Positions 31,815 to 40,086 of a stretch of DNA of 49,552 nucleotides are shown here, piece after piece. The translations under genes and the position numbers were made by a program. Source of the stretch: an uncultured Eubacteriales bacterium (GTDB lineage: Bacteria > Bacillota > Clostridia > Oscillospirales > Oscillospiraceae); assembly GCA_900546295.1 (NCBI GenBank), contig URCK01000006.1, positions 1 through 49,552 of the forward strand, in the 5' to 3' direction. A model generated the notes under the pieces. That model was not told the origin of the DNA. It made no database searches and saw nothing but the letters and a program-made list of their open reading frames with translations. Within the stretch, counting starts at the first letter, position 1, and every line of letters starts with the position of its first letter.

Positions 31815-32957
31815 CTATGAAATCTCGCCTCGGCCGCGCGCTGCGGCTACTTCGCGCAGCGAGAAAAGCATCGCGTCGATCTCAAAGGCGCGGTTGAAGG
31901 CCGAAAGGCTCATGCGCACCGTCCCGTCCGGCAGCGTCCCGGCCGTCCTGTGCGCGAACGGCGCACAGTGTAGTCCCGCGCGCAGCGCGACGCCCCGGCT
32001 CGCCATCTGCTCGGCGACCTGCTCGGGCTGCATCCCCGAAACGGTGAAGGACAGCACGCCCGCCTGCCGCTTTTCATCGCGCGCAAGACAGCATGAAACG
32101 CGGGGGATGCGCCCCATCCCCTCTCCCGCGCGGCGCAGGAGCTGCCGCTCGTGCAGCAAGATCCGCTCGGTGCGCTGCGCGCGCACGAAGTCGATGCCCG
32201 CGGCAAGTCCCGCGATGCCGGGAACGTTGTGCGTCCCGGCCTCCAGCCGGTCCGGAAGAAAGTCCGGCATTTCCTGCCGGAGCGATTCGCTGCCCGTGCC
32301 GCCTTGCAGGAGCGGCAGCGCCTCGCCGCCGCAGAGCAGCAGCCCCGTTCCCTGCGGGCCGTAAAGCCCCTTATGTCCCGGCATGGCGATAAACGCCGCG
32401 CCGAGCGTTTTGCAGTCGATCGGCAGCACGCCGGCCGACTGCGATGCGTCGATAATGAGCGGCACGCCCGAGCTCCGGCAGAGCTGCGCGACGCCCTCAA
32501 TGGGCAGAATGTCCCCGAAGACGTTGGAAACGTGCGTGCAGACCGCCGCATCCACGCCTGCTTTCAGCGCGCCCTCGAAGGCTTCAAGCGTTTCCTGCGG
32601 CGAGAAAAGCGGCGCTGCGGCAACGATGACTTCGGCGCGCAGCGCGTGCAGCACGCGTGTGACCGCGTTGTGCTCATAGCCCGACACGGCAACGCGCCCG
32701 CCGGGGCGCACAAGGCTCTTGATGGCGATGTTCAGCGCGTGCGTTGCGTTCATCGTGAAGACGATCTGCTCTTCCGACGGGACGGAAAAGAGCGCCGCCG
32801 CGCTTTTCCGGCAGCGAAAGAGCGTTTCTTCTGCAAGGCGCGCACTCTCATAGCCGCCGCGTCCGGGCGAGCTCATGGTGCGCATCGCCTGCAGCACAGC
32901 GCGCGGCACGGCGGCGGGCTTTTGGAAGGTCGTCGCCGCGCTGTCGAGATAGATCAT
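31815..32957 (-). CDS. Class V aminotransferase (cysteine desulfurase-like)
   Basis: A 380-residue PLP enzyme of the NifS/SufS/Csd family. It starts IYLDSAATTFQKP, has the PLP-binding lysine in MPGHKGLYGPQGTG and the His of GYEHNAV. The sulfur-transfer loop carries a cysteine in RAGLHCAPFAH, matching group II (SufS/CsdA) enzymes. It likely removes sulfur (or selenium) from cysteine. It overlaps the upstream DUF3343 gene by four bases. Families paired this way have been annotated as putative Se/S carriers. No suf or isc scaffold genes are nearby. Confidence 0.88.
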   Translation of the reverse strand: MIYLDSAATTFQKPAAVPRAVLQAMRTMSSPGRGGYESARLAEETLFRCRKSAAALFSVPSEEQIVFTMNATHALNIAIKSLVRPGGRVAVSGYEHNAVTRVLHALRAEVIVAAAPLFSPQETLEAFEGALKAGVDAAVCTHVSNVFGDILPIEGVAQLCRSSGVPLIIDASQSAGVLPIDCKTLGAAFIAMPGHKGLYGPQGTGLLLCGGEALPLLQGGTGSESLRQEMPDFLPDRLEAGTHNVPGIAGLAAGIDFVRAQRTERILLHERQLLRRAGEGMGRIPRVSCCLARDEKRQAGVLSFTVSGMQPEQVAEQMASRGVALRAGLHCAPFAHRTAGTLPDGTVRMSLSAFNRAFEIDAMLFSLREVAAARGRGEIS

Positions 32958-33205
32958 AGCGTCACCTCTTGCTTTGTCCCGCCCGAGACAAAGAGGATGC
33001 GCACCGGCTGCACGCCGCCTGCGCGGCAGGCCTCCAGTGCGCGCGCATAGCTCCTGCGCGAGATTTCCAGCGTATAGCCGCAGCCGCGCCCGGTGACCTC
33101 CGCGCCCGCGCGGCGGATCCTTGCGCCGATGCCTGCGCCGCTCAGCACGCCCGCCATCTGCTGGGCGTGCGTGACCGAGCGCGCGGCAAAGAGATAATAG
33201 TCCAT
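32954..33205 (-). CDS. DUF3343 protein (putative Se/S carrier)
   Basis: This 83-residue protein starts MDYYLFAARSVTHAQQMAGVL, the usual DUF3343 opening, and has the conserved cysteine in GRGCGYTLEI. The family is annotated as a putative Se/S carrier, a small ferredoxin-like-fold protein without proven chemistry. ATG 33205 is preferred because GGGGGGAGGG lies just upstream; an earlier frame to 33304 overlaps the ispF terminator. It is coupled to the NifS-like enzyme, suggesting it takes the sulfur or selenium from that enzyme. Confidence 0.82.
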   Translation of the reverse strand: MDYYLFAARSVTHAQQMAGVLSGAGIGARIRRAGAEVTGRGCGYTLEISRRSYARALEACRAGGVQPVRILFVSGGTKQEVTL

Positions 33206-33259
33206 ATAGTTCCCTCCCCCCACCGCATGATATGCGCGTTTTCCGGCGGGGTGCGGGCG

Positions 33260-33294
33260 AAAAGGGACGGGCGCTCGCAAAAAGCGTCCGTCCC
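33260..33294 (-). terminator. Terminator after ispF
   Basis: On the minus strand GGGACGG (33288-33294 on plus) pairs with CCGTCCC (33264-33270 on plus), with partial inner pairing, followed by TTTTCG. It separates carD-ispD-ispF from the DUF3343 pair. Confidence 0.65.
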
Positions 33295-33304
33295 GGGGAG
33301 ACAT

Positions 33305-33793
33305 TCAGTTTTCCGTCCGCTCCAGCAGCGCGACGGCGTGCGCGGCGATGCCCTCACCGCTGCCGGTGAAGCCGAGGCCCTCCTCGGTCGTTGCCTTGAC
33401 GCTCACGCGCGAGGCGGGAATGTCCAGCGCGCAGGCGATATTGCCGCGCATCTCATCGCGGTAGGGCGCGAGCTTGGGTGCCTGGGCGAGAATCGTCGCA
33501 TCGAGGTTGACGGTCTCAAATCCGGCTTCGGCAAGCCGCGCTTTGACTCTTTTTAAAAGCTCGATGCTCGAAATGCCCTTGTAGGCCGCGTCGGAGTCCG
33601 GAAACAACTTGCCGATGTCGCCCAGCGCCGCCGCGCCGAGCAGCGCGTCCATCACGGCGTGGGTCAGAACGTCCGCGTCCGAGTGGCCGAGCAGGCCCTT
33701 CTCGTATGGGATCTCTACGCCGCCCAAAATCAGCGCGCGGCCCTCCGTTAAGCGGTGCACGTCGTAGCCGTGCCCGATGCGTAAATTCGTCAT
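33305..33793 (-). CDS. ispF: 2-C-methyl-D-erythritol 2,4-cyclodiphosphate synthase
   Basis: The 162-residue enzyme makes MEcPP in the MEP isoprenoid pathway. RIGHGYDVHR carries the metal-binding Asp and His, followed by the family segments LLGHSDADVLTHAVMDALLGAA, IGKLFPDSD and KATTEEGLGFTGSGEGIAAHAV. Start is ATG 33793 after GAAAGGAAG. It follows ispD, with a hairpin between them that may reduce expression. Confidence 0.96.
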   Translation of the reverse strand: MTNLRIGHGYDVHRLTEGRALILGGVEIPYEKGLLGHSDADVLTHAVMDALLGAAALGDIGKLFPDSDAAYKGISSIELLKRVKARLAEAGFETVNLDATILAQAPKLAPYRDEMRGNIACALDIPASRVSVKATTEEGLGFTGSGEGIAAHAVALLERTEN

Positions 33794-33813
33794 GCTTTTC
33801 TTCCTTTCTTTCA

Positions 33814-33848
33814 AGAAAAGGCAGAGGGGAAGCCTTATTCCCCTCTGC
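33814..33848 (-). terminator. Hairpin between ispD and ispF
   Basis: GCAGAGGGG (33821-33829) pairs with CCCCTCTGC (33840-33848), followed on the minus strand by CTTTTC. It overlaps the last ispD codons. It would act as a partial terminator or mRNA-processing signal within the ispD-ispF pair. Confidence 0.55.
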
Positions 33849-34566
33849 TTTGTAAAATTGCCTCTGCCACAATGAGGTCGAGCGGCCTTGTGATCTTGAT
33901 GTTTTCCGCGTTGCCCTCTGTCAAGTGAACCTCCTTGCCAAAGCGCTCCACGGCGGAGCAATCGTCCGTCAGCGCGGCATTTGCGCGCAGCGCATCCTGA
34001 AGAGCTGCCTTCAAAAGCTCCGCGTCGAAGACCTGCGGCGTCTGCACGGCGAAGAGTTTGCTGCGCTCGGGCGTACTCTCCACAACGCCGTTCACCGCCA
34101 CCTTGACGGTGTCCGTCACGGGAATGGCGGGCGCGGCGGCATGATACTGCTGCGCGGCAAGAACGACCTCGTCGATGAGCGCGCTCGTCACAAGCGGGCG
34201 CGCGCCGTCCTGCACGGCAAGAAGCGCCGCCTCGGGCGAAGCCTCACACGCGGCACGCAGCACGGACTCCGTCCGCGTTGCCCCGCCGAGCACGACCTTG
34301 ACCGGCTTTTGCAGATCGAAGGTCTTGCAAAGCTGCGCGTAGGTCAAAAGCTCATCCTCGCGCGCGGCGATCACGATCTCGTCGATGCTCTCGGCGCGGT
34401 CGACAGCGAGCAGCGTCCGCGCAAGCACCGGTATTCCGCCGAGCTCCTGCAGGAGCTTGTTTTCTCCGCCGTAGCGCGTTGAACTGCCGGCCGCCGCGAT
34501 AAGCGCGGCGCAATAGGGCCGCGTCCGCTCCGGCGTCCGGCGAAATAACTTTTTCAGAAGGTTCAT
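33835..34566 (-). CDS. ispD: 2-C-methyl-D-erythritol 4-phosphate cytidylyltransferase
   Basis: This 243-residue enzyme adds CMP to MEP. The nucleotide-binding loop is AALIAAAGSSTRYGGENK, with VQDGARPLV, the conserved DTVK in PVTDTVKVA, and QTPQVFD. The N-terminus carries a short basic extension (LLKKLFRRTPERTR). It starts at ATG 34566, just 3 bases after carD. The carD-ispD-ispF order is common in Firmicutes. Confidence 0.95.
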   Translation of the reverse strand: MNLLKKLFRRTPERTRPYCAALIAAAGSSTRYGGENKLLQELGGIPVLARTLLAVDRAESIDEIVIAAREDELLTYAQLCKTFDLQKPVKVVLGGATRTESVLRAACEASPEAALLAVQDGARPLVTSALIDEVVLAAQQYHAAAPAIPVTDTVKVAVNGVVESTPERSKLFAVQTPQVFDAELLKAALQDALRANAALTDDCSAVERFGKEVHLTEGNAENIKITRPLDLIVAEAILQSRGE

Positions 34567-34569
34567 CTC

Positions 34570-35061
34570 TTACTTGCTCCCATTTGAAAGCATCGCGGCG
34601 TTGACGCGCTCCTCCGCATCGGGATACGCAACATCCTCGGCCAGCACGATCTCCGAAACGAGGATCTGCTTAGCAATGTGCAGCATCTTGCGCTCGCCAT
34701 TGGAGAGTCCGCGCGTGCTGTCGCGGTGCATCAAAGCCTTGATGACCGCGCTGACCTCGTCAAGGTCGCCGCTTTTCAGCCGGTCCATGTTTTCGCGATA
34801 GCGGTGGTTCCAGTTCGACGTCATATCGATGCTGAGCGCAGGAATGCGCGCGATGACCGCTTCGATCTCGTCCGCGCTCTTGACAGCACGCACGCCGATA
34901 GCCTCGGAGTTCACCGTGGGGATCTTCAGCGTCAGCCCGGAAATGGGCATTTTGAAGACGTAGAAATCCATCGCCTTTCCGCTGATCTTTTCGCGCACGA
35001 TGCTGTCGATCACACCGGCGCCGTGCATCGGATGCACGACCTTATCTCCGACTTGAAACAT
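34570..35061 (-). CDS. carD: CarD-family transcription regulator
   Basis: A 163-residue protein with the CarD/TRCF RNA-polymerase-interaction domain (FQVGDKVVHPMHGAGVI, about 1-65). A helical DNA-binding region (about 75-160) contains NWNHRYRENMDRLKSGDL and SNGERKMLHIAKQIL. CarD binds the RNA polymerase beta subunit and stabilises or modulates open promoter complexes. It has a sigma-A promoter and a leader containing a 20-base palindrome. It heads the ispD-ispF genes. Confidence 0.92.
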   Translation of the reverse strand: MFQVGDKVVHPMHGAGVIDSIVREKISGKAMDFYVFKMPISGLTLKIPTVNSEAIGVRAVKSADEIEAVIARIPALSIDMTSNWNHRYRENMDRLKSGDLDEVSAVIKALMHRDSTRGLSNGERKMLHIAKQILVSEIVLAEDVAYPDAEERVNAAMLSNGSK

Positions 35062-35085
35062 CCTATGCCCACCTCCCTTCTGACA

Positions 35086-35105
35086 GAATGCCGTTTACGG
35101 CATTC
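35086..35105 (-). promoter_or_regulatory. Palindrome in the carD leader
   Basis: A 20-base inverted repeat (GAATGCCGT/ACGGCATTC arms around 2 bases) sits just before the carD ribosome binding site. It could be an RNA hairpin that hides or exposes the site, or a regulator's binding site. Confidence 0.45.
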
Positions 35106-35175
35106 GTCCGTGCTGTTTGCGTGAAATCGGGGGTAAATACAGAAAAATATACGAAGAGACCAATTCTCCACATTT

Positions 35176-35204
35176 AGTTTAACGTATTTATCGTCTTTTT
35201 TCAA
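35176..35204 (-). promoter_or_regulatory. Promoter of carD-ispD-ispF
   Basis: Minus-strand TTGAAA (35199-35204), a 17-base spacer and TAAACT (35176-35181). The resulting leader is about 105 bases and includes the palindrome at 35086-35105. Confidence 0.6.
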
Positions 35205-35256
35205 GCATTTTTTCGTGAATATTATGAATAGGGTCGGCTTTTGACCGTTTTTGATC

Positions 35257-35292
35257 GCAAAAAACAGGGACTCCCCTTTCGGAGAGCCCCTG
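35257..35292 (-). terminator. CoA-transferase terminator
   Basis: On the minus strand CAGGGGCTCTCC pairs with GGGAGTCCCTG around a GAAAG loop (one mismatch), followed by TTTTTTG. It lies 20 bases past the CoA-transferase stop. Confidence 0.8.
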
Positions 35293-35312
35293 CGACGGAA
35301 GACGGAAATCGT

Positions 35313-36653
35313 TTACTTGTTGCTGCGGCGCCAGATGTGCATCTTCTCCGCGTCGGCGATGAGCTGCTCGCGGAAGTCGGGATGCGCAATGCCGATGAGC
35401 GCCTCGGCACGCTCCCAGGTGGAAAGACCCTTGAGGTTGACCATGCCGTACTCGGTGACGATGTAGTGCGTGCAGGAGCGCGGGTCGGTGCAGATGGAGC
35501 CGGGCGTCAGCGTGGGGACGATGCGGCTCTTGACCGTACCGTCCTTGCCCGTGACGGTCGAGGACATGCAGATAAAGCTCTTGCCGCCCTTGGAGAGGTA
35601 AGCGCCCATGGCAAAGTCGAGCTGGCCGCCCGTGCCGGAGATGTGCTTGATGCCGGCGGACTCGGCGTTGACCTGACCGAAGAGGTCGCAGTCGATGGCG
35701 TTGTTGATGGAGATGAAGTTGTCGATCATGGAGATGACGTGCACGTCGTTCGTGTAGTCGACCGGTGCGCCCATGACGTCGGGGTTGCGATCCATGTAGT
35801 CATAGAGCTTCTGCGTACCGGCGGCGAAGGCGAAGACCTGGCGGCCCTTGTCAAGATTCTTGTGCTTGCCGGTGATCTTGCCGGCGAGCGCCATATCGAC
35901 AAAGCCATCGACGTACATCTCGGTGTGAACGGAGAGATCCTTGAGGTCGGACTGGGCGATCATCGAGCCGATGGTGTTGGGCATGCCGCCGATGCCAAGC
36001 TGCAGGCACGCGCCGTTCGGGATCTGGGGCACGACGAGGTTGGCGACCGCGGTGTCGACCTCGGTGGGCGCGCCGCCCGCGCCGAGCTGCGCCACGGGCG
36101 GGTTCTCGCCCTCCACGACCATGTCAACGTCCTTGATGTTGATCTCGCAGCCGGTGAGACCGTAGACCCACGGCAGGTTCTCGTTGATCTCGACGATGAC
36201 CGTCTTGGCGGTGTCGAGCATATCGGCAAGATGAGAGGACGCGAGCGCGTAGCTGAAGTTGCCGTGCTTGTCCATCGGCGTGACCTGGATCATCGCAACA
36301 TCAACGTGTACGTTGCCGTCGCGATAGAAACGCGGCAGCTCGCTGTAGCGCATGGGGCTGAAGTAGCCCATGCCCTTGGCAATGATCTTGCGGTCGATGC
36401 CGCTGCAATGCCAGGAGTGCCAGGTGAAGTGCTCGCCGGCGTCCTCCGCCTTGCAGATCTCGGGCATCCACATCGTCACACCGCCGCGGACCTTGACGTC
36501 CTTGAGCTCGTTCGCCCGCGCCGCGAGGGCCTTGTCCAGCGTGTAGGGGTGGTTGGTGCACCAGCCGTAATCGACCCAGTCGCCGCTCTTGATGATCTTG
36601 ACGGCCTCGGCGGCCGTGGTCAGCTTCTTCTGATAAAGCGCTGCATAATCCAT
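35313..36653 (-). CDS. Acyl-CoA:acetate CoA-transferase (butyryl-CoA/4-hydroxybutyrate type)
   Basis: The 446-residue protein belongs to the acetyl-CoA hydrolase/transferase family. The opening (GDWVDYGWCTNHP) and the active-site glutamate in VHTEMYVDG follow the Cat2/AbfT/But pattern. QLGIGGMPNTIG forms the oxyanion loop, and GTGGQLDF and HYIVTEYG are family motifs. Start is ATG 36653 behind AGGAGG. It most likely transfers CoA from butyryl-CoA to acetate in butyrate fermentation; 4-hydroxybutyrate cannot be excluded. It has its own promoter and terminator. Confidence 0.85.
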   Translation of the reverse strand: MDYAALYQKKLTTAAEAVKIIKSGDWVDYGWCTNHPYTLDKALAARANELKDVKVRGGVTMWMPEICKAEDAGEHFTWHSWHCSGIDRKIIAKGMGYFSPMRYSELPRFYRDGNVHVDVAMIQVTPMDKHGNFSYALASSHLADMLDTAKTVIVEINENLPWVYGLTGCEINIKDVDMVVEGENPPVAQLGAGGAPTEVDTAVANLVVPQIPNGACLQLGIGGMPNTIGSMIAQSDLKDLSVHTEMYVDGFVDMALAGKITGKHKNLDKGRQVFAFAAGTQKLYDYMDRNPDVMGAPVDYTNDVHVISMIDNFISINNAIDCDLFGQVNAESAGIKHISGTGGQLDFAMGAYLSKGGKSFICMSSTVTGKDGTVKSRIVPTLTPGSICTDPRSCTHYIVTEYGMVNLKGLSTWERAEALIGIAHPDFREQLIADAEKMHIWRRSNK

Positions 36654-36705
36654 GCTAACTTTCCTCCTGTATGTCAATGGTAGGGTATGTGTCGAAACTT
36701 TAACA

Positions 36706-36733
36706 ATTATACCATAGAACGCCGCATTTGCAA
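36706..36733 (-). promoter_or_regulatory. Promoter of the CoA-transferase gene
   Basis: Minus-strand TTGCAA (36728-36733), a 16-base spacer and a perfect TATAAT (36706-36711), about 50 bases before the start codon. A strong -10 fits a highly expressed fermentation gene. Confidence 0.7.
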
Positions 36734-36756
36734 AGGCTTTCTTGGAAAATGACGGC

Positions 36757-36788
36757 AAAAAAGGACAGGCCGCAGCCTGTCCTTTTTT
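36757..36788 (-). terminator. Terminator after ispH-rpsA
   Basis: AAAAAAGGACAGGC (36757-36770) pairs perfectly with GCCTGTCCTTTTTT (36775-36788) around a 4-base loop. It ends the long minus-strand run from 47304 and isolates the CoA-transferase. Confidence 0.88.
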
Positions 36789-36803
36789 CACTTCATCGGG
36801 AAA

Positions 36804-38750
36804 TTACTCCTCGACGGGAGCCTCTTCCTCGTTCAGCAGCGCGCGAATGCTGAGGGAGATCTTCTTCTTCTCCTCGTCGATGGCGGTGATCTTCGCGTCG
36901 ACCATCTGGCCTTCGGACAGAACGTCGGAGGGCTTGTCGATGCGGCGATCCGCGATCTGGGAGATGTGGATCAGGCCGTCCACGCCGGGAACGACCTCAG
37001 CGAAAGCGCCGAAGGTCATCAGCTTGACGATGCGCACGTTGGCAACGTCGCCGACCTTGTAGGTGTTCATGAACACATCCCAGGGGTTCTGGGTGCGATC
37101 CTTGACGCCGAGAGAGATCTTGCGCTTCTCGGGGTCGAAGGAGATGACGTACACGTCGAGGTGATCGCCGATGGAGACGACCTCGGCGGGGTTCTTGATG
37201 CGGCTCCAGCTCAGCTCGGAGATGTGGACCATGCCGTCCACGCCGCCGATGTCAACGAAGACACCGTAGGAGGTCATGGACTTCACGACGCCGTCGTAGT
37301 GCTTGCCGACCTCGATGTTCTCCCAGATGGCAGCCTGAGCAGCCTGACGCTCCTCGTTGAGCACGGACTTGATGGAGCCCACGACGCGGCGGCGGGCACG
37401 GTTGACCTCGGTCACGCGCAGCTGGACCTTCTGCTTGACCATCTGGCCAAGGTCGGAGTCCTTGGGCATACCGCTCTGAGAAGCGGGCACGAAGACGCGC
37501 ACGCCCTTGACAGAGACGACGATGCCGCCCTTGTTCACTTCGGTCACGATACCGTCGAGGATGGTCTTATCCTCAACAGCGGTCTCGATGTCTTCCCAGA
37601 GCTTGACGGCGTCGAGACGCTTCTTGGAGAGGGTGGCGTAGCCTTCCACGTCGTTGACGCGGACAACATAAGCCTCGATCTCGTCGCCGACCTTGACGAC
37701 GTCCTCGGGCTTCACGTCGGGGTCGCTGCTCAGCTCGGAAACAGGGATGTAGCCCGCCTGCTTGCAGCCGACGTCGACCTGAACTTCGGTCGTGCCGATG
37801 GCCGTCACGATGCCGGTCACCTTATCTCCTGTATTTAGAGTCTTGAAAGACTTTTCAAGCAGTTCTTCAAAGGATTCGCTGGTCTCAGGGGCAGTGGTGT
37901 TGATGTTTTCTTCCGTCATTGTTGTTAATACCTCCATAATGATACTCGCAGGAGTAGATGCGCCGGCTGTCAGTCCCGCCACACGGCATCCGGAAAAGAA
38001 TTCCGGTGAGAGCTCGTCTGCGGACTCGATCTGGAGGACTTTTCCGCAGTTCTCTCTGCAAATCTCGGTCAAATGCCTTGTGTTGGCGCTTCTTCGGTCG
38101 CCCACAACCACCATCGCGTCTACCTTGGCGGAAAGTTCTGCTGCCTCAGTTTGACGTTTCTGCGTAGCATTGCATATTGTATCATTGATTTTCAGATTTG
38201 TACACTCTTTTTTTAGAAAATTCACGCAACTTTCCCAAAGCGCACGAATACAGGTCGTCTGTGCGAGCAAAATAATGGGCAAATTAGCAAATTCCCTGTG
38301 CATTTCGACAAATTCCGCAACTTCATGCGCGTTTTCAAAGATGAGCGGATCGTTGCACCAGCTGGCGATCCCCTGCACCTCGGGGTGGTTCCGCTCGCCG
38401 ATCAGCACGACGCGGCGGCCTTGATCCTCGGCGCTGCGGGCAAGCGTCCGGATGCGCTCAACGTGCGGGCACACGGCGCTCACGATCTCCGCCCCGCGAT
38501 CTTGCAGCTGCTCGAGCGTTTCCTTTCTCTCGCCGTGGGCGCGGATGAGCACCGTCTCCCCTGCCCTCGCCTGCTCGGGAGAGGTGATGAGGCGCATCCC
38601 GAGTTCCTCGATCCCGCGCACGACGCCCGCGTTGTGCACGATGCTGCCGAGCATCGCGCCGCCGCGCGCTGTTGCTGTTTCCTGCGCGAGCTTCACCGCG
38701 CGCTCCACGCCGTAGCAGAAGCCCGCGGTCTCAGCCAGAATGACCTTCAC
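36804..38750 (-). CDS. ispH: IspH fused to ribosomal protein S1
   Basis: A 648-residue fusion. Residues about 1-280 are HMBPP reductase IspH, with the [4Fe-4S] cysteines C12, C94 and C193 and the conserved HGERK and GERNHPEV. It makes IPP and DMAPP. Residues about 305-640 hold four S1 RNA-binding repeats (starts near GDKVTGIV, DKTILDGIV, GKHYDGVV and GDVANVRIV), acting as ribosomal protein S1. The fusion is known in clostridia. The frame is open throughout with no sign of an internal stop or frameshift. It is the last gene of cmk-plsC-ispH. Confidence 0.94.
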   Translation of the reverse strand: MKVILAETAGFCYGVERAVKLAQETATARGGAMLGSIVHNAGVVRGIEELGMRLITSPEQARAGETVLIRAHGERKETLEQLQDRGAEIVSAVCPHVERIRTLARSAEDQGRRVVLIGERNHPEVQGIASWCNDPLIFENAHEVAEFVEMHREFANLPIILLAQTTCIRALWESCVNFLKKECTNLKINDTICNATQKRQTEAAELSAKVDAMVVVGDRRSANTRHLTEICRENCGKVLQIESADELSPEFFSGCRVAGLTAGASTPASIIMEVLTTMTEENINTTAPETSESFEELLEKSFKTLNTGDKVTGIVTAIGTTEVQVDVGCKQAGYIPVSELSSDPDVKPEDVVKVGDEIEAYVVRVNDVEGYATLSKKRLDAVKLWEDIETAVEDKTILDGIVTEVNKGGIVVSVKGVRVFVPASQSGMPKDSDLGQMVKQKVQLRVTEVNRARRRVVGSIKSVLNEERQAAQAAIWENIEVGKHYDGVVKSMTSYGVFVDIGGVDGMVHISELSWSRIKNPAEVVSIGDHLDVYVISFDPEKRKISLGVKDRTQNPWDVFMNTYKVGDVANVRIVKLMTFGAFAEVVPGVDGLIHISQIADRRIDKPSDVLSEGQMVDAKITAIDEEKKKISLSIRALLNEEEAPVEE

Positions 38751-39373
38751 AGCGGCGCGCCTCCCACCTGCTGGCCGCCGAGGGCGTACGCCCGGCGCAG
38801 CACCTCGTCGGCAATGGCCTGTAATTCTTCCGACGTGCCGCGGCGGCCCGTGACCTCGGGCATGTACGACTCACCGAAAATGATGCGCGTCTTATGGAAG
38901 GGCTTTTTCTGCCCGTCGCAGAACACCGGCACGAGCGTCGCGCCCGTGCGCACGCCGATCATCGCGATGCCTGCGTGGGCGTGCGCGGGCAGACCGTCAT
39001 GGTAGCCAACGCCTCCCCGGATGGTCGTCCCCTCGGGGAAGATGAGCAGGTTTTCGCCCTTGTGGAGCACCTGCATCGCGGTCTTGATGGACTGGATGTC
39101 CTTGCCGTCGCGCTGCACGGGAAACGCGCCGAGCGTGCGGATAAGCCACGCGAGCGCGGGTTTTTCAAAAAGCTCAGCCTTGGCCATAAAGTGCAGATGG
39201 TAGTCAATCGGCAGGCACAGGCCGATGAGCACGGGGTCTAAGTCCGTCGAATGGTTCGGGCACAGCAGTACGCTGTGCTTAGGCAGGTTTTCAAGTCCCT
39301 TCACGTCCACGCGGTAGACCCACAGCAGCAATCTGCCGATGAGCCAGATCAGCGCGAAAAAAATCATCTTCAT
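38747..39373 (-). CDS. plsC: 1-acyl-sn-glycerol-3-phosphate acyltransferase
   Basis: The 208-residue membrane-bound enzyme makes phosphatidic acid. A hydrophobic N-terminus (about 3-20) is followed by the catalytic NHSTDLDP (H41, D46) and FPEGTT. The substrate-binding pattern fits PlsC. It overlaps cmk and ispH by four bases each, indicating tight coupling. cmk-plsC-ispH is a conserved clostridial arrangement. Confidence 0.93.
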   Translation of the reverse strand: MKMIFFALIWLIGRLLLWVYRVDVKGLENLPKHSVLLCPNHSTDLDPVLIGLCLPIDYHLHFMAKAELFEKPALAWLIRTLGAFPVQRDGKDIQSIKTAMQVLHKGENLLIFPEGTTIRGGVGYHDGLPAHAHAGIAMIGVRTGATLVPVFCDGQKKPFHKTRIIFGESYMPEVTGRRGTSEELQAIADEVLRRAYALGGQQVGGAPL

Positions 39374-40047
39374 TGCAGTCTCTCCCGGATCAGCGCGAGC
39401 AGCGCCTTGCGGCTCCCCTCAAAGTCAAGATTGGATGTATCAAGACGCACAGCGTCCTCCGCCTCGCGCAGCGGCGCGATGGCGCGGTGCATGTCCTGCT
39501 CGTCGCGCGCGTTGATCTCGCGCAGCAGATCGTCATACGCCTTGGGCGTGCCGCGCTCTGAAAGCTCCAGGCAGCGGCGGCGCGCACGCTCCTCCGCCGA
39601 GGCCGTGAGGTAAACCTTCACATCCGCGTCCGGCAGAACGACCGTGCCGATGTCGCGCCCGTCCATGATGACGCTTCTTTTTTTCGCGGTGTCGCGCTGC
39701 ATTTCAAGAAGGTACGCGCGCACGCACGGCAGCGCCGAGACGTTCGAGGCGTACATCGAGATCTCCGGCAGGCGGATCTCACGGCTCACATCTTTGCCGT
39801 TCAGCAGCATCTGCTGCCCGCCGTTTTCATCGAAGCTCATCTCAATATGGATATCCTTGAGCAGCGGCGCGATCTGAGATGCGTCCTTTGCATTCAGTCC
39901 GCGCGAAAACGCCGCGTAGCCGATGGTGCGGTAGATCGCGCCCGTATCAACATGGAGAATATTCAAGTCCTTTGCGACCACCTTGGCAAGCGAGCTTTTT
40001 CCAGCGCCGCCGGGGCCGTCGAGTGCGATGGTAAAATGCTTTTTCAT
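39370..40047 (-). CDS. cmk: Cytidylate kinase
   Basis: This 225-residue P-loop kinase phosphorylates CMP and dCMP. DGPGGAGKSSLAK is the Walker A motif. The CMP-binding region (VDTGAIYRTIGYAA, VMDGRDIGTVVLPDADVK) and the lid RARRRCLEL are all present. The length is typical. It starts at ATG 40047 and overlaps plsC by four bases. Confidence 0.96.
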   Translation of the reverse strand: MKKHFTIALDGPGGAGKSSLAKVVAKDLNILHVDTGAIYRTIGYAAFSRGLNAKDASQIAPLLKDIHIEMSFDENGGQQMLLNGKDVSREIRLPEISMYASNVSALPCVRAYLLEMQRDTAKKRSVIMDGRDIGTVVLPDADVKVYLTASAEERARRRCLELSERGTPKAYDDLLREINARDEQDMHRAIAPLREAEDAVRLDTSNLDFEGSRKALLALIRERLQ

Positions 40048-40086
40048 TGGTATGGTTCTTCCCTCTCTACATAGATGATGCGCGCC

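Noticed and set aside
36804..38750. Fusion of ispH and S1 as an assembly or frameshift artefact
   Set aside because: The frame is continuous with all functional residues, and this fusion is well known in clostridia.
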